Origin: Cronobacter universalis NCTC 9529
Lineage (GTDB): Bacteria > Pseudomonadota > Gammaproteobacteria > Enterobacterales > Enterobacteriaceae
Assembly (NCBI RefSeq): GCF_001277175.1
Contig: NZ_CP012257.1
Coordinates: forward strand, 930,001-994,000
DNA: 64,000 nt
Direction: 5' to 3'
Notes under the pieces: model-generated
The model's database searches: none
Told to the model about the DNA's origin: nothing
What the model saw: only the letters and a program-made list of their open reading frames with translations
Position numbers and translations under genes: made by a program
Part shown: one piece after another, positions 50,254-63,504 of the stretch
Layout of the letters: the number at the start of each line of letters is the position of its first letter
Position numbering within the stretch: position 1 is the stretch's first letter

Positions 50254-51063
50254 ATGTCGTTACTTGCAAAGGCGCAGCGCGACGCGCGCCAGATACAGCA
50301 CATCACCCCGGAAAGCGCCGGCTGGCGCTATATCGGCTTTGATGTCTGGATGTTGAAACCGGGCGAAACGGTCACGCTTGAGAGCGGCGACCGGGAGCTG
50401 TGCCTGGTGCTGGTGGCGGGGCTCGCCTCGGTGAAAACCCGTAACGCGGAGTTTCCAGGCCTCGGCGGGCGGGTGTCGCCGTTTGAGCGCACGCCGCCGT
50501 GGTCGGTCTACGTGCCGCCGCAGGAGCGCGTCGAAGTGACCGCCGATTCGGATCTGGAGCTTGCCGTGTGCAGCGCGCCGGGCAAGGGCACGCGGCCTGC
50601 AAGGGTGATTTCGCCTGAAGAGGTGGGCGTTGAGCATCGCGGTAAAGGGCGTAACCAGCGGCTGGTGCATAACATCCTGCCGGACAGCGGCGAGGCGGAC
50701 TGTCTGCTGGTGGTGGAGGTCTATACCGAAGAGGGCGCCACCAGCTCCTGGCCCGCGCACAAGCACGACACCCCGGTGCCGGGCAAAGAGACGCAGCTTG
50801 AAGAGACCTACTACCACCGTTTCGACCCGCCGCAGGGGTTCGCCTTTCAGCGGGTCTATACCGACGACCGTAGCCTGGACGTCTGCATGGCGCCTTACAA
50901 TCACGATGTGGTCATGGTGCCGCGCGGCTATCATCCGGTGGCGGCGATCGCGGGCTATGACAGCTATTACCTGAACGTGATGGCCGGGCCGGAACGCCAG
51001 TGGCTGTTTACCTGGGAAGAGGACCACGCCTGGATCAACAGCGATGACTATCCGCGGCGTTAA
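50254..51063 (+). CDS. iolB: 5-deoxy-glucuronate isomerase
   Basis: The protein has 269 residues, a bicupin. Isomerises 5-deoxy-D-glucuronate to 2-deoxy-5-keto-gluconate. Motifs GWRYIGFDVWMLKPGET, WPAHKHDT (metal His), LEETYYHRFDPPQGF and VPRGYHPV. Good AGGAGGAGCC before the ATG. In an operon with iolA. Confidence 0.96.
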   Translation: MSLLAKAQRDARQIQHITPESAGWRYIGFDVWMLKPGETVTLESGDRELCLVLVAGLASVKTRNAEFPGLGGRVSPFERTPPWSVYVPPQERVEVTADSDLELAVCSAPGKGTRPARVISPEEVGVEHRGKGRNQRLVHNILPDSGEADCLLVVEVYTEEGATSSWPAHKHDTPVPGKETQLEETYYHRFDPPQGFAFQRVYTDDRSLDVCMAPYNHDVVMVPRGYHPVAAIAGYDSYYLNVMAGPERQWLFTWEEDHAWINSDDYPRR

Positions 51064-51071
51064 GCCTGAAT

Positions 51072-51100
51072 AAAAAACGGCCCCTTTGGGCCGTTTTTTT
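51072..51100. terminator. Bidirectional terminator between iolB and iolR
   Basis: AAAAAACGGCCC/GGGCCGTTTTTTT stem with loop CTTT. Confidence 0.93.
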
Positions 51101-51120
51101 TGGTCGCGGCGCGCGGAGCG

Positions 51121-51975
51121 TTACGCGGTTTGCTGCTGTGCGCTTTTGCTGTTGTCGAGCGCCAGCGAGACGGCGAGCGTCTGGGCGAGACAGAGCGACG
51201 CCACCTGCGAGCGAAAGCCGTCCACCTGCGCTTCGCGCACCACAAAGCAGACGTCGCTGAAGGCGGCAAGCGGGCTCACCTGGCTGTCAGTAATCGCAAT
51301 CTGGCGCGCTTTGCGCTGCGCGCCCAGCTCCACCAGTTCGACCACTTCGCGGGAGTACGGCGAGAAGCTCACCGCCACCACCACATCTTTCGGCCCCACC
51401 AGGCTTAGCTGTTCGGTGAACATGCCGCCCAGCCCGTCAATCAGGAACGCTTTACGGTCGAGATGGCGCAGCGCGTAGGTGAGGTACGACGCGACGCTGA
51501 ACGACCGGCGCAGGCCGATAACATAGATATTCTCCGCCTCGGCCAGCAGCTGCACCGCTTTTTCCAGATCTTCCGGCGCCATCTGCATCGCCAGTTGTTG
51601 CAGCGCCTGGGTATTAACCATCGTAAACATGCTGAGGATTTCGCCCGGCGTTTCCGGCGCGCTGGTCTCTTCGCTGGCGGTCTGGCGGAACAGGCGCGCG
51701 CGTTCGGTATAGTTGGCGGTCTCTTCCATCAGATGCTGTCTGAACATCTGCTTCATTTCATTAAAGCCGCTGAAGCCAAACGCATTGGCGAAACGGATAA
51801 GCGTCGAAGGCGGCACATCCGCCTGCCGGGCGATAGAGGCGACGGTGTCGAACGCGACGCTGTTGCTGTTATCAAGAATGTAGCGCGCCACCTGTTTAAG
51901 TCGTTTGCTGAGGTCGTCATACCGGCGACGAATTTCATCCTGAAGGATGGAGAGCTGGGTCGGATTATTTGCCAT
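51121..51975 (-). CDS. iolR: RpiR-family repressor of inositol genes
   Basis: The protein has 284 residues. N-terminal HTH of RpiR type (LKQVARYILDNSNSVAFDTV then ASIARQADVPPSTLIRFANA), C-terminal SIS sugar-binding domain (about 125-260: IYVIGLRRSFSVASYL, VVAVSFSPYSREVVELV). In Salmonella IolR represses iol genes until an inositol derivative binds. Convergent with iolB. Its own upstream region carries the TGAAA/TTTCA repeats. Confidence 0.9.
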   Translation of the reverse strand: MANNPTQLSILQDEIRRRYDDLSKRLKQVARYILDNSNSVAFDTVASIARQADVPPSTLIRFANAFGFSGFNEMKQMFRQHLMEETANYTERARLFRQTASEETSAPETPGEILSMFTMVNTQALQQLAMQMAPEDLEKAVQLLAEAENIYVIGLRRSFSVASYLTYALRHLDRKAFLIDGLGGMFTEQLSLVGPKDVVVAVSFSPYSREVVELVELGAQRKARQIAITDSQVSPLAAFSDVCFVVREAQVDGFRSQVASLCLAQTLAVSLALDNSKSAQQQTA

Positions 51976-52028
51976 GTATCGTGCCTGATAAAAGGGGGAA
52001 AAGAAGGAAAGCTTGTGTCAGTGTATCA

Positions 52029-52077
52029 AATGAAGCGAATTTTTCATTTTCCCGGATGAAATACGCGATTCATTTCA
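52029..52077. promoter_or_regulatory. Candidate IolR sites in the iolR promoter
   Basis: AAATGAA-N8-TTCATTT (52029-52050) and TGAAAT-N9-ATTTCA (52057-52077), with the half ATTCATTTCA identical to the iolA site. Suggests autoregulation. Confidence 0.55.
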
Positions 52078-52121
52078 CGAAGCAGGAAAGCGCGGAGCGA
52101 CGGGGCCGCTCCGCGGGAAGG

Positions 52122-54035
52122 TTAACGGCGCGCCTCGCGCCAGAAGCCGATAAGCGTCAGGTAGTTGCTTTTCACCTCGCGGATAAGCGCCTCGTCGCTA
52201 ATCTCGCCCTGCATCCAGCGGCGCGACGGCTGGCCGAAAATGGTGCGCCCGACCGCGAAGCCTTTGATGATGGGGTGCGTCGCCGCTTCAGTGAAGCCTT
52301 CGCGCAGTTGCTCCTGCGGCGCGTCGAGGCCGAGCAGCAGAATGCCGCGGCAATACGGATCTTCCTTTTCAATCAGCGCGCTGATGGCCTGCCAGTGGCG
52401 GCTCGCCAGCGGCGGCAGTTTCCACCAGTCCGGCTTAATGCCGAGCTGATAAAAATGCGCCAGCATCGTGTGGTAATGCTGTTGGTCTTTATCCGGCCCG
52501 TTTTCCGGCAGGATCACCTCCAGCAGCAGTTCATGGCCCGACTGCTGGCAGGCGCGCCACACCTCCAGCAGCAGCGCGTCCTGCTGTTCGCGAAGCGCGG
52601 CCGGATCGTGCGGATGATAAAATACCAGACATTTCACCACATGCTCCAGCGGCCAGCTCGCCAGTTGCGAGCCGATATCGCCATGCTCAAGGCGCAGCGG
52701 GCGCGAGCCGGGCAGCTCAATCGGGCGGCCAATCCACCAGTTCTGGCCGGTGATAGCATTGAGCGCGCGCTGGCCATAAGTGCTGTCCGCCAGAATACCG
52801 CTGCGGCCTTCCAGACCCGCCTCCTGCGCCGCGTCTCGCGCCGCCTGTAGCAGCAGCTGTTTCAGCGCCGGAATGCGCGCTTCATCGCAGCCGGTATCCA
52901 GGGCCAGATCGGCGAGCTGTTTGCGGTGATCGAAGGCGAAAATACAGAGCTCCGGCCACGCCTGGCGGCGGGAGGTCACGCGATGCAGATGGTTTAAGCG
53001 CGCGTCGAGATCCGGGCGCGGCACCGATTCGGCGCGGGCCAGGTAGTCATCGAGTTCGGCGCGCGTCGGCATCGCCGGGGCGCAGCCGTGGCGGGAGACC
53101 ACCAGCGCGCCGCAGGCGTTGGCGTAGCGACAGGCCTGCTCCCAGCCTTCGTCGTTCAGCCAGCCGCGCAGCAGCCCGGACATAAACGCATCGCCCGCGC
53201 CAAGCACGTTCAGCACCTCCACCCGCACGCCCTGATAAAGCGGGATAGTGTCCCAGCTGTCCGGCACCGCGCCTTCCAGCACCACGCAGCCCATCGGCCC
53301 GCGCTTGCAGACCAGCGTGGCGCCGGTGGCGTGGCGGACGTTTTTCAGCGCGGTCAGCGTGTCGGTACTGCCGCCCGCGATGTGAAACTCCTCTTCGGTG
53401 CCGACCACCAGATCGAACAGATGCAGCACTTCCTGAAGCTGGCGCGTGACCTGCTCCGATTCCACATAGCGCGTTTCGCCGTCGCCGGGCGACGTCAGCC
53501 CCCACAGAACCGGGCGGTAGTCGATATCCAGCGCGGTACGCAGCCCGTGGCGGCGCGCGTATTCCAGCGCTTTCAGCACGGCGGCGCGGGTGTCCGGGTG
53601 CGAGAGGTGCGTGCCGGTCACCGCCAGCGCGCGGGCGGAGGCGATGTACTCTTCGTTAATATCCTGCGGCGTGAGCGCCATATCGGCGCAGTTGTCGCGA
53701 TAGAAAATAAGCGGGAACGTCTCCTGATCTTTTATGCCGAGCATTACCAGCGCCGTCAGCCGCTGTTTATCGGTGATCAGGTATTCGGTATCGACGCCTG
53801 CGCGCGACAGCGTTTCACGCAGGAAACGGCCATTATGTTCATCCCCCACGCGGGCCAGCATCGCCGATTTCAGCCCCTGGATCGCGGTGCCGAACGCGAC
53901 ATTGCCTGACGAGCCGCCGAGATATTTGGCGAAGGTCGCCACATCTTCAAGCCTGGCGCCGATCTGCTGCGCGTAGAGATCCACGGCAACACGGCCAATA
54001 CAAATGACATCGAGCCGCTTAACTGCTGCATTCAT
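52122..54035 (-). CDS. iolC: 5-dehydro-2-deoxygluconokinase fused to a DUF2090 aldolase-like domain
   Basis: The protein has 637 residues from ATG 54035 (AAAAGGAAAC upstream); an ATG at 54056 has none. Residues about 8-325 are a PfkB kinase: YLGGSSGNVAFG and LNVLGAGDAFMSG (catalytic Asp). Residues about 345-637 are DUF2090, with CIFAFDHRKQLADLA and KGFAVGRTIFG, resembling class I aldolases. The kinase makes DKG-6-phosphate. The C-terminal half may supply the aldolase step, as no separate iolJ is present. Such fusions are common in proteobacteria. Confidence 0.93.
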   Translation of the reverse strand: MNAAVKRLDVICIGRVAVDLYAQQIGARLEDVATFAKYLGGSSGNVAFGTAIQGLKSAMLARVGDEHNGRFLRETLSRAGVDTEYLITDKQRLTALVMLGIKDQETFPLIFYRDNCADMALTPQDINEEYIASARALAVTGTHLSHPDTRAAVLKALEYARRHGLRTALDIDYRPVLWGLTSPGDGETRYVESEQVTRQLQEVLHLFDLVVGTEEEFHIAGGSTDTLTALKNVRHATGATLVCKRGPMGCVVLEGAVPDSWDTIPLYQGVRVEVLNVLGAGDAFMSGLLRGWLNDEGWEQACRYANACGALVVSRHGCAPAMPTRAELDDYLARAESVPRPDLDARLNHLHRVTSRRQAWPELCIFAFDHRKQLADLALDTGCDEARIPALKQLLLQAARDAAQEAGLEGRSGILADSTYGQRALNAITGQNWWIGRPIELPGSRPLRLEHGDIGSQLASWPLEHVVKCLVFYHPHDPAALREQQDALLLEVWRACQQSGHELLLEVILPENGPDKDQQHYHTMLAHFYQLGIKPDWWKLPPLASRHWQAISALIEKEDPYCRGILLLGLDAPQEQLREGFTEAATHPIIKGFAVGRTIFGQPSRRWMQGEISDEALIREVKSNYLTLIGFWREARR

Positions 54036-54527
54036 AGCTACGGTTTCCTTTTGCATGCCTGCTTCACGAGGGGGCCGGAGAGCCGGCGGCGCGCCCGCAA
54101 GCAGCCTGAGGGTTAACGGTTGAACGTAGTATGAGAAATAAATATTTCATTTACAAATTACTTTGAAACTAAAAAACCAGAAATGTGAACGCTATTCCAC
54201 TCTGCGCATGGTCAGACATGACCAGACGGATCTGGAATATGTCGGTTCGCGCGCTGCCGGACAGGCCGATAAAACGTATAGCCTGTGCGGGTTTATCGTT
54301 TGTTATCCGCTGTTGCAGGTTGCCGCGTTTCGCGATCTTCGCCACAGAAAACGCGGCCTGATGAAACAGAGTTTGATCCCTCTCGCAAAATGAAACATTT
54401 CATCTGTATTTGGGTTTTATGAAAAAAATGTTTGCCTATAATCCAGACAGATTCCGGCAGGCTGGTCGCGTTAAAAGAGAGTACCAGAGCGAGCCTGCAT
54501 GACACTGGCTGAAAAAGGAAGGCGAAA
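54036..54527. promoter_or_regulatory. Divergent iolC/iolD control region
   Basis: AGAAAT-AAAT-ATTTCA (54134-54149) near iolC matches the iolA palindrome with one change. TGAAACATTTCA (54391-54402) and ATGAAAAAAATGTTT (54419-54433) lie on the iolD side. A short frame at 54163-54393 has no support as a gene. Nothing else seen in the 492 bp. Confidence 0.6.
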
Positions 54528-57541
<3,014 letters not shown>

Positions 57542-57577
57542 TCCCGCAGCCTGAATACGAATCCGACGGGGGTTTAC

Positions 57578-58462
57578 ATGAAAATCGCATTTGACGTCGA
57601 CGTCATCAAAGACCTCGGGATCACCCGCATGGTGCAGCAGGTGGCGGAGTGGGGCTATCAGTACATTGAGCAGTCGCCGCACCCGCAAATTAACCCGTTC
57701 TATAAGCATCCGAAAGCGGGCCGCGAGATCATTGCCGAGTATAAAAAGGCGCTGCGCGACACCGGCGTCGCGCTCTCTTCTTTTATCTGCGTCTACCGCT
57801 GGTCCGGCCCGGACGAGCTGCGCCGTCAGGCGGCGGTGAAAAACTGGAAGCGCCTTATCGAAATCGCCATTGAGATGGATGTGCAGGTGATCAACACCGA
57901 ACTCTCCGGCGACCCGAACCAGCCAGAAATCTGCGAAGAGATGTTTTACCGCTCTATGGAAGAGCTGCTGCCCATTTTCGAGCGCGAAGGGCTGCGCGTG
58001 GAGATCCAGGCGCATCCGTGGGATTTCTGCGAAGAGAACAACGAAACCGTGGATATCGTGAAGTCGTTTCGCAGCGATAACGTGAAATATGTCTACAGCG
58101 TGCCGCACACCTTCTTTTATGACAAAGGCAAAGGGGAGGTGGAAAAGATGCTGCGCTACGCCGGGAACGATCTCTCCCATGTGCTGATTGCCGACACCAT
58201 GAACCACACCCGTCACTGCCGCTATATCGTCAACCCGCCGGGCGTCGATGCCGCGGTGCATCAGCATGTCGGCGTGGGCGAAGGCGAAGTGGATTTCCAG
58301 GCGCTGTTTCGCACGCTGCGCGATATGGGCTTCGCCCGCCAGACCTTCAAGGTGGGCGGCGAGCCGATTGTCGCCGCGTCGCTCTTCGGCTACCCCGAAA
58401 AGATGAAATACCAGGCCGTGGAAACCCGTGAACTGATTGAGCGCGAACTGCTCGGCCGTTAA
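57578..58462 (+). CDS. iolH: IolH-type TIM-barrel protein
   Basis: The protein has 294 residues. Starts [20 protein letters not shown], with [20 protein letters not shown] as in Bacillus IolH. AP endonuclease 2-like barrel with metal residues in [19 protein letters not shown] and [13 protein letters not shown]. Biochemical role in inositol use not well settled. Confidence 0.9.
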   Translation: MKIAFDVDVIKDLGITRMVQQVAEWGYQYIEQSPHPQINPFYKHPKAGREIIAEYKKALRDTGVALSSFICVYRWSGPDELRRQAAVKNWKRLIEIAIEMDVQVINTELSGDPNQPEICEEMFYRSMEELLPIFEREGLRVEIQAHPWDFCEENNETVDIVKSFRSDNVKYVYSVPHTFFYDKGKGEVEKMLRYAGNDLSHVLIADTMNHTRHCRYIVNPPGVDAAVHQHVGVGEGEVDFQALFRTLRDMGFARQTFKVGGEPIVAASLFGYPEKMKYQAVETRELIERELLGR

Positions 58463-58491
58463 GTCGCCGCGGTTTGCCAGAGAGGCGCATT

Positions 58492-59391
58492 ATGAATAAG
58501 CAACACGTAAGGCTCGCCATCGCCCCGATCGGCTGGACGAACGACGATATGCCGGAGCTCGGCAGCGAGAACACCTTCCAGCAGACCGTCAGCGAAATGG
58601 CGCTGGCGGGTTTTACCGGCAGCGAAGTGGGCAGCAAATACCCGCGCGATCCGGCCATCCTGAAACCGATGCTGGCTATCCGCGGTATTGAGATCTGCAA
58701 CGCCTGGTTCAGCACCTTTTTTGCCGCCAGCGAGCGGGAGAAAACGCTCGACGAGTTTGTGAATCACATGAATTTCCTCCACGCGATGGGGGCGAAAGTG
58801 ATTGGCTGCTCCGAGCAGAGCGGCAGCATTCAGTGCACCACGCTGCCGGTGATGGGGCCAGATAAACCCTGCTTTAGCGAGGAGGAGTGGGCGCGCGTGG
58901 CGGAAGGCTATAACACGCTCGGGCGACTCGCCGCCGAAAAGGGGATGCAGGTCTGTCTGCATCACCACATGGGCACCGGCATTCAGACCGCGCAGGAGAT
59001 AGACACGTTTATGTCGCGGGTGGATGCGTCAGTGTATCTGCTCTATGACACCGGGCACGCCTGGTACTCTGAAGGCAGTGAAGCGGCGATGCTGGCGATC
59101 CTCGAAAAACATCTTCCGCGTATCAACCACGTACACTTGAAAGATGTGCGTCCGGCGGTGATTGATGAGGTGAAACGCGACGGGCTTTCCTTCCTGGATG
59201 GCGTCAGGAAAGGCACCTTTACGGTGCCGGGCGATGGCGCTATCGATTTCCGCCCGGTATTCCGGCTGCTGGATGAGCACGGCTACCGGGGCTGGATGGT
59301 GGTGGAAGCCGAGCAGGACCCGGCGCTGGCGAACCCGTTCGAATACGCCGTGAAAGCGCGTCGCTACCTGCGGGAGACCGCCGGGATCTGA
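58492..59391 (+). CDS. iolE: Inosose dehydratase
   Basis: The protein has 299 residues from ATG 58492 (AGAGAGGCG upstream; an in-frame ATG at 58474 has no good site). Dehydrates scyllo-inosose to the dione. [19 protein letters not shown] at the start, then [22 protein letters not shown] and HVHLKDVRP with metal ligands. Last gene of the iolDGHE run. Confidence 0.95.
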   Translation: MNKQHVRLAIAPIGWTNDDMPELGSENTFQQTVSEMALAGFTGSEVGSKYPRDPAILKPMLAIRGIEICNAWFSTFFAASEREKTLDEFVNHMNFLHAMGAKVIGCSEQSGSIQCTTLPVMGPDKPCFSEEEWARVAEGYNTLGRLAAEKGMQVCLHHHMGTGIQTAQEIDTFMSRVDASVYLLYDTGHAWYSEGSEAAMLAILEKHLPRINHVHLKDVRPAVIDEVKRDGLSFLDGVRKGTFTVPGDGAIDFRPVFRLLDEHGYRGWMVVEAEQDPALANPFEYAVKARRYLRETAGI

Positions 59392-59824
59392 CGCCCGCGC
59401 GTGGCGAGACCGCGTTCACGCATTGTCTCGCCCGCGCGGGCAGCTTCATTCGCTATTCATCATTATGAAAACAATGTTTCACAATGGCTGGCGCTGTCTG
59501 CACGACGGCGCCGGCACGCCTCGCAATACATCTGCCCGCTTTTTTTACCGTCTTTATTTAAATTTTACTTTTAATATCAATGTAATGAATCCATTGCATA
59601 CATTTGTGGATGTATCTGTTTAAAGCGGCCTGAGGTCAGGCTGCGTGCTCATTATCACAAATGCATAACAAAACATGACCCATCGCTCAAAATTAAAATT
59701 CCATTGTTTATATAAATGAAACATTCGATCTAAATTAAGGGTGGTGAATATATCATCAGCCGGGCCCGGCCACAGGCAATGGCCGCCCCGTTTTTCCCTG
59801 AACGGCAGGTTACTGGAGTCTTTT
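59392..59824. promoter_or_regulatory. iolT control region
   Basis: TGAAA-ACAATG-TTTCA (59466-59481) is a palindrome, and TGAAACATT (59717-59725) matches the iolD site. No gene seen; short forward frames have no support. Confidence 0.55.
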
Positions 59825-61330
59825 ATGACTAAAGAACAATATCTCACCCTTAACAGAGCATCAGGGCCTAACAGCGACGCGCCGACGGCGCCGTTTGTCA
59901 AAGTGATTGCGATTATCGCCACGCTCGGCGGTCTGCTTTTTGGTTACGACACCGGCGTTATCTCCGGCGCGCTGCTGTTTATGGGCAGCGAACTGCATCT
60001 CACCCCGCTCACCACAGGCCTTGTCACCAGCTCTCTGCTTTTCGGCGCCGCGTTTGGCGCGCTGCTCGCGGGCCATATGGCAAACGCCGCGGGACGAAAG
60101 AAAATCATCATTTATCTGGCGGTCATCTTCGCGATTGGCGCAATCGGCACCGCGATGGCCCCGGACGTGTCGTGGATGATTTTCTTTCGCCTGGTGCTCG
60201 GCGTGGCGGTCGGCGGCGCGGCGGCGACCGTACCGGTGTATATCGCGGAAATTGCGCCCGCCAACAAGCGCGGCCAGCTGGTGACCTTGCAGGAGCTGAT
60301 GATCGTCTCCGGGCAGTTGCTGGCCTATATCTCCAACGCGTCGTTTCACGAGCTGTGGGGCGGCGAATCCACCTGGCGCTGGATGCTGGCGGTCGCGACG
60401 CTGCCCGCCGTGCTGCTGTGGTTCGGCATGATGTTTATGCCTGACACCCCGCGCTGGTACGCCATGAAAGGGCGTCTTGCCGAAGCGCGCCGCGTGCTGG
60501 ATCGCACCCGTCGCCCGGAGGATGTGGAATGGGAGTTGATGGAGATCGAAGAGACGCTGGAAGCCCAGCGCGCCCAGGGTAAACCGCGCCTGCGCGAACT
60601 GCTGACGCCGTGGCTGTTTAAGCTGTTTATGATTGGCATCGGCATCGCGGTCATCCAGCAGATGACCGGCGTAAATACCATTATGTATTACGCGCCGACG
60701 GTCCTGACGGCGGTGGGGATGTCCGATAACGCCGCGCTGGTGGCGACGGTCGCCAACGGCGTGGTGTCTGTGCTGATGACGTTTGTGGGCATCTGGATGC
60801 TGGGCAAAATCGGCCGTCGCACCATGACCATGATAGGCCAGTTCGGCTGTACCGCGTGTCTGGTGTTTATCGGCGCCGTCAGTTATCTCCTGCCCGAAAC
60901 CGTGAACGGCCAGCCGGACGCGCTGCGCGGCTACATGGTGCTGGCGGGGATGCTGATGTTCCTGTGCTTCCAGCAGGGCGCGCTCTCGCCCGTCACCTGG
61001 CTGCTGCTGTCTGAGATTTTCCCGACCCGCCTGCGCGGCATCTTTATGGGCGGCGCGGTATTTTCCATGTGGATAGCCAACTTCCTGATCTCGCTTTTCT
61101 TCCCGATCCTGCTCGCCTGGGTGGGCCTCTCCGGCACCTTCTTTATTTTCGCGGCGTTCGGGATTGTCGGGGCGACGTTCGTGATTAAATGCGTGCCGGA
61201 AACCCGCAACCGCAGTCTGGAGCAGATTGAACATTATCTGCATGACTGGCTGGACAGCAGCCCGGAGGGCCAGCGCCGCGCCCGTGAACGCAAGGCGTAC
61301 CGGGCGCAGATGGACAAAGCGCGTTCATAA
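59825..61330 (+). CDS. iolT: Myo-inositol transporter IolT (MFS)
   Basis: The protein has 501 residues from ATG 59825 (CTGGAG upstream). Sugar-porter MFS with 12 helices: LGGLLFGYDTGVISGALLF, AGRKKIIIY, YIAEIAPANKRGQLVTLQEL, QQMTGVNTIMYYAP and the C-terminal PETRNRSLEQIE. Inner membrane symporter. The nearby iol genes and shared promoter motifs identify the substrate. Monocistronic. Confidence 0.92.
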   Translation: MTKEQYLTLNRASGPNSDAPTAPFVKVIAIIATLGGLLFGYDTGVISGALLFMGSELHLTPLTTGLVTSSLLFGAAFGALLAGHMANAAGRKKIIIYLAVIFAIGAIGTAMAPDVSWMIFFRLVLGVAVGGAAATVPVYIAEIAPANKRGQLVTLQELMIVSGQLLAYISNASFHELWGGESTWRWMLAVATLPAVLLWFGMMFMPDTPRWYAMKGRLAEARRVLDRTRRPEDVEWELMEIEETLEAQRAQGKPRLRELLTPWLFKLFMIGIGIAVIQQMTGVNTIMYYAPTVLTAVGMSDNAALVATVANGVVSVLMTFVGIWMLGKIGRRTMTMIGQFGCTACLVFIGAVSYLLPETVNGQPDALRGYMVLAGMLMFLCFQQGALSPVTWLLLSEIFPTRLRGIFMGGAVFSMWIANFLISLFFPILLAWVGLSGTFFIFAAFGIVGATFVIKCVPETRNRSLEQIEHYLHDWLDSSPEGQRRARERKAYRAQMDKARS

Positions 61331-61348
61331 CGTTATCGCATCGCATCA

Positions 61349-61378
61349 GGGGAAGCCGGGCGGCTTCCCTTTTTTTTG
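61349..61378 (+). terminator. iolT terminator
   Basis: GGGAAGCC/GGCTTCCC stem with loop GGGC, then eight T. Confidence 0.93.
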
Positions 61379-61385
61379 TGTCCAA

Positions 61386-61403
61386 TTGTTATATTTCTGT
61401 AAC
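61386..61403 (+). promoter_or_regulatory. Pho box upstream of the PhoX-type gene
   Basis: TTGTTATATTTCTGTAAC fits CTGTCATA-WWW-CTGTAAC with two mismatches in the first half. It lies 70 nt upstream of the start at 61473. Confidence 0.65.
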
Positions 61404-61472
61404 ACACTTTCCGTAGCCTCACGTCCATAAAAATGATTCCCCTTGAAATCGATATTTCGAAAGGAAACCGCA

Positions 61473-63452
61473 ATGGGCAGACCGTTAAAAACCTTATTCA
61501 AACGTGAGCATAGTGAAGAGATCAGCAACCCGAGCGATAACCGCGCATTCTCGCAGGTGGCGGAGGTCTATTTGTCGCGCCGCCGCCTGTTGCAGGCCGG
61601 CGCGGTCGCCGGCGCCGCGGCGGCGTTTCCGTTTCTGCTGAAACCGGAAAACGCGCTCGCGAAAGCGGTCTCGAACGCGAGCGGCAACCTCGGCAAAGCC
61701 ACGGCGCTCGGTTTCACCAGTCTGCCGGTTTCCACCGAAGATACCGTTATCGTGCCGGAAGGCTACATCGCGAAGCCCTTCTACAAATGGGGCGACGCCA
61801 CCGGGCTTGCCGGGAATCTGCCGGTTTTTAAAACCGACGGCAGCAACACCACGGAAGAGCAGGCGGCGCAGGCCGGTATGCACCACGACGGCATGGCGTG
61901 GTTTAGCCTGCCGCAGGGCGGGCACAGCGCCGATCACGGCCTGCTCGCCATGAACCATGAATACATCGATAACGGCCTGCTGTTTAAGGATGGCGACGCC
62001 AACTGGAGCGCCGACAAAGCGCTGAAAGGCCAGAACGCGATGGGCGTGTCGGTCATCGAAGTGAAAAAAGCGTCCCAGGGCTGGGAAGTGGTGCGCCCGT
62101 CGTCTTTCGCGCGCCGCATCACCGTGAACACGCCGATGAAAATCACCGGCCCGGCGCTGCATAACCCGCTGATGCAGACGGCTGACGATCCGAAAGGCGA
62201 AACCATTCTCGGCACCATGCAGAACTGCGCCAACGGCTTTACGCCGTGGGGCACCTACCTGACGTGCGAAGAGAACTGGTCCGATATTTTCGTGAAAAAA
62301 GCGCAGATGAACCCGCTGGAAAAACGCTACGGCATCAGCGACAGCGACGACTCCTACCGCTGGAACGAAGTGGATAAGCGCTTCAGCGTCGACGCCACGC
62401 CGAACGAGCCGAACCGCTTCGGCTGGGTGGTGGAAATCGACCCGTACGATCCGCATTCGGTGCCGCGCAAGCACACCGCGCTTGGCCGCATCAAGCACGA
62501 AGGCGCGGCGGTGACGCTCGCGCCGGATAACCGCGTTGTCGTCTATATGGGCGATGACCAGAAATTCGAATACATCTATAAATTTGTCTCGGAAGGCAAA
62601 TTCAACCCGCAGGATCGCAAAGCCAATATGCGCCTGCTGGAGAAAGGCACGCTGTATGTGGCGAAATTTAACGACGACGGCAAAGGCGAGTGGCTGCCGC
62701 TGGTATTCGGCCAGAACGGGCTCGACGCCAGCAAGGGCTTTGAAAACCAGGGCGACCTGCTGATTAAAACCCGTCTGGCGGCAGACGCCGTGGGCGCCAC
62801 CAAAATGGACCGGCCGGAGTGGATAGCGGTCGATCCGTACCACACCGGCAGCGTTTACTGCACGCTCACCAACAACAGCGATCGCGGCAAAGAAGGCAAA
62901 GCGCCGGTGGATGCGGCCAACCCGCGCGCCAAAAACGTTTACGGCCACATCATGCACTGGCTGGAGCAGAACGGCGACCCGACCGCGCTGGCGTTCGCCT
63001 GGGATATTCTGGTGATGGGCGGTCGCACCGATACCGACAAACCGGAAGCCAAAGGCAGCATGAAGGGCGCGGAATTCGGCAGCGCCGACGGCCTGAGCTT
63101 CGATCATCGCGGCGTGCTGTGGATCCAGACCGATGTGTCGTCATCGACCATCAACCGTAAAGATTACGAAGGCATGGGCAACAACCAGATGGTGGCGACG
63201 ATCCCCGGCACCAACGAGTTCCGCCGCTTCCTGACCGGCCCGCGCGGCTGCGAAATCACCGGCATCGCGTTCACGCCGGATAACCGGACGCTGTTTATTA
63301 ACATCCAGCACCCTGGCGAGCCGGGCGAAGGGCTGAGCGATCCGCAGCACCCGACGGCCGTATCGAGCTGGCCCGACGGCGATAAAGGCGGGCGTCCGCG
63401 CTCCTCAACCGTGGTTATCGTGAAAGCCGACGGCGGCATGATCGGCACCTGA
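61473..63452 (+). CDS. phoX: PhoX-family alkaline phosphatase, Tat-exported
   Basis: The protein has 659 residues from ATG 61473 (AAAGGAAACC upstream; an ATG at 61443 lacks a good site). Twin-arginine signal SRRRLLQAGAVAGAAAAF (RR at 36-38). Large beta-propeller domain (DUF839): MNHEYIDNGLLF, TYLTCEENWSDIF, PNRFGWVVEIDPYDP and KHEGAAV. Calcium/iron-dependent phosphomonoesterase in the periplasm. The Pho box supports this role. Confidence 0.9.
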   Translation: MGRPLKTLFKREHSEEISNPSDNRAFSQVAEVYLSRRRLLQAGAVAGAAAAFPFLLKPENALAKAVSNASGNLGKATALGFTSLPVSTEDTVIVPEGYIAKPFYKWGDATGLAGNLPVFKTDGSNTTEEQAAQAGMHHDGMAWFSLPQGGHSADHGLLAMNHEYIDNGLLFKDGDANWSADKALKGQNAMGVSVIEVKKASQGWEVVRPSSFARRITVNTPMKITGPALHNPLMQTADDPKGETILGTMQNCANGFTPWGTYLTCEENWSDIFVKKAQMNPLEKRYGISDSDDSYRWNEVDKRFSVDATPNEPNRFGWVVEIDPYDPHSVPRKHTALGRIKHEGAAVTLAPDNRVVVYMGDDQKFEYIYKFVSEGKFNPQDRKANMRLLEKGTLYVAKFNDDGKGEWLPLVFGQNGLDASKGFENQGDLLIKTRLAADAVGATKMDRPEWIAVDPYHTGSVYCTLTNNSDRGKEGKAPVDAANPRAKNVYGHIMHWLEQNGDPTALAFAWDILVMGGRTDTDKPEAKGSMKGAEFGSADGLSFDHRGVLWIQTDVSSSTINRKDYEGMGNNQMVATIPGTNEFRRFLTGPRGCEITGIAFTPDNRTLFINIQHPGEPGEGLSDPQHPTAVSSWPDGDKGGRPRSSTVVIVKADGGMIGT

Positions 63453-63471
63453 TTTCAGCTTCACAGCCATG

Positions 63472-63504
63472 AAAAACGCAGGCGCGGTTAGCCTGCGTTT
63501 TTTT
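63472..63504 (+). terminator. Terminator after phoX
   Basis: AAAAACGCAGGC/GCCTGCGTTTTTTT stem with a 7-nt loop. Confidence 0.92.

Noticed and set aside
54163..54393. 76-codon forward frame between iolC and iolD
   Set aside because: Overlaps the operator-rich control region, has no ribosome-binding site and no recognisable features.
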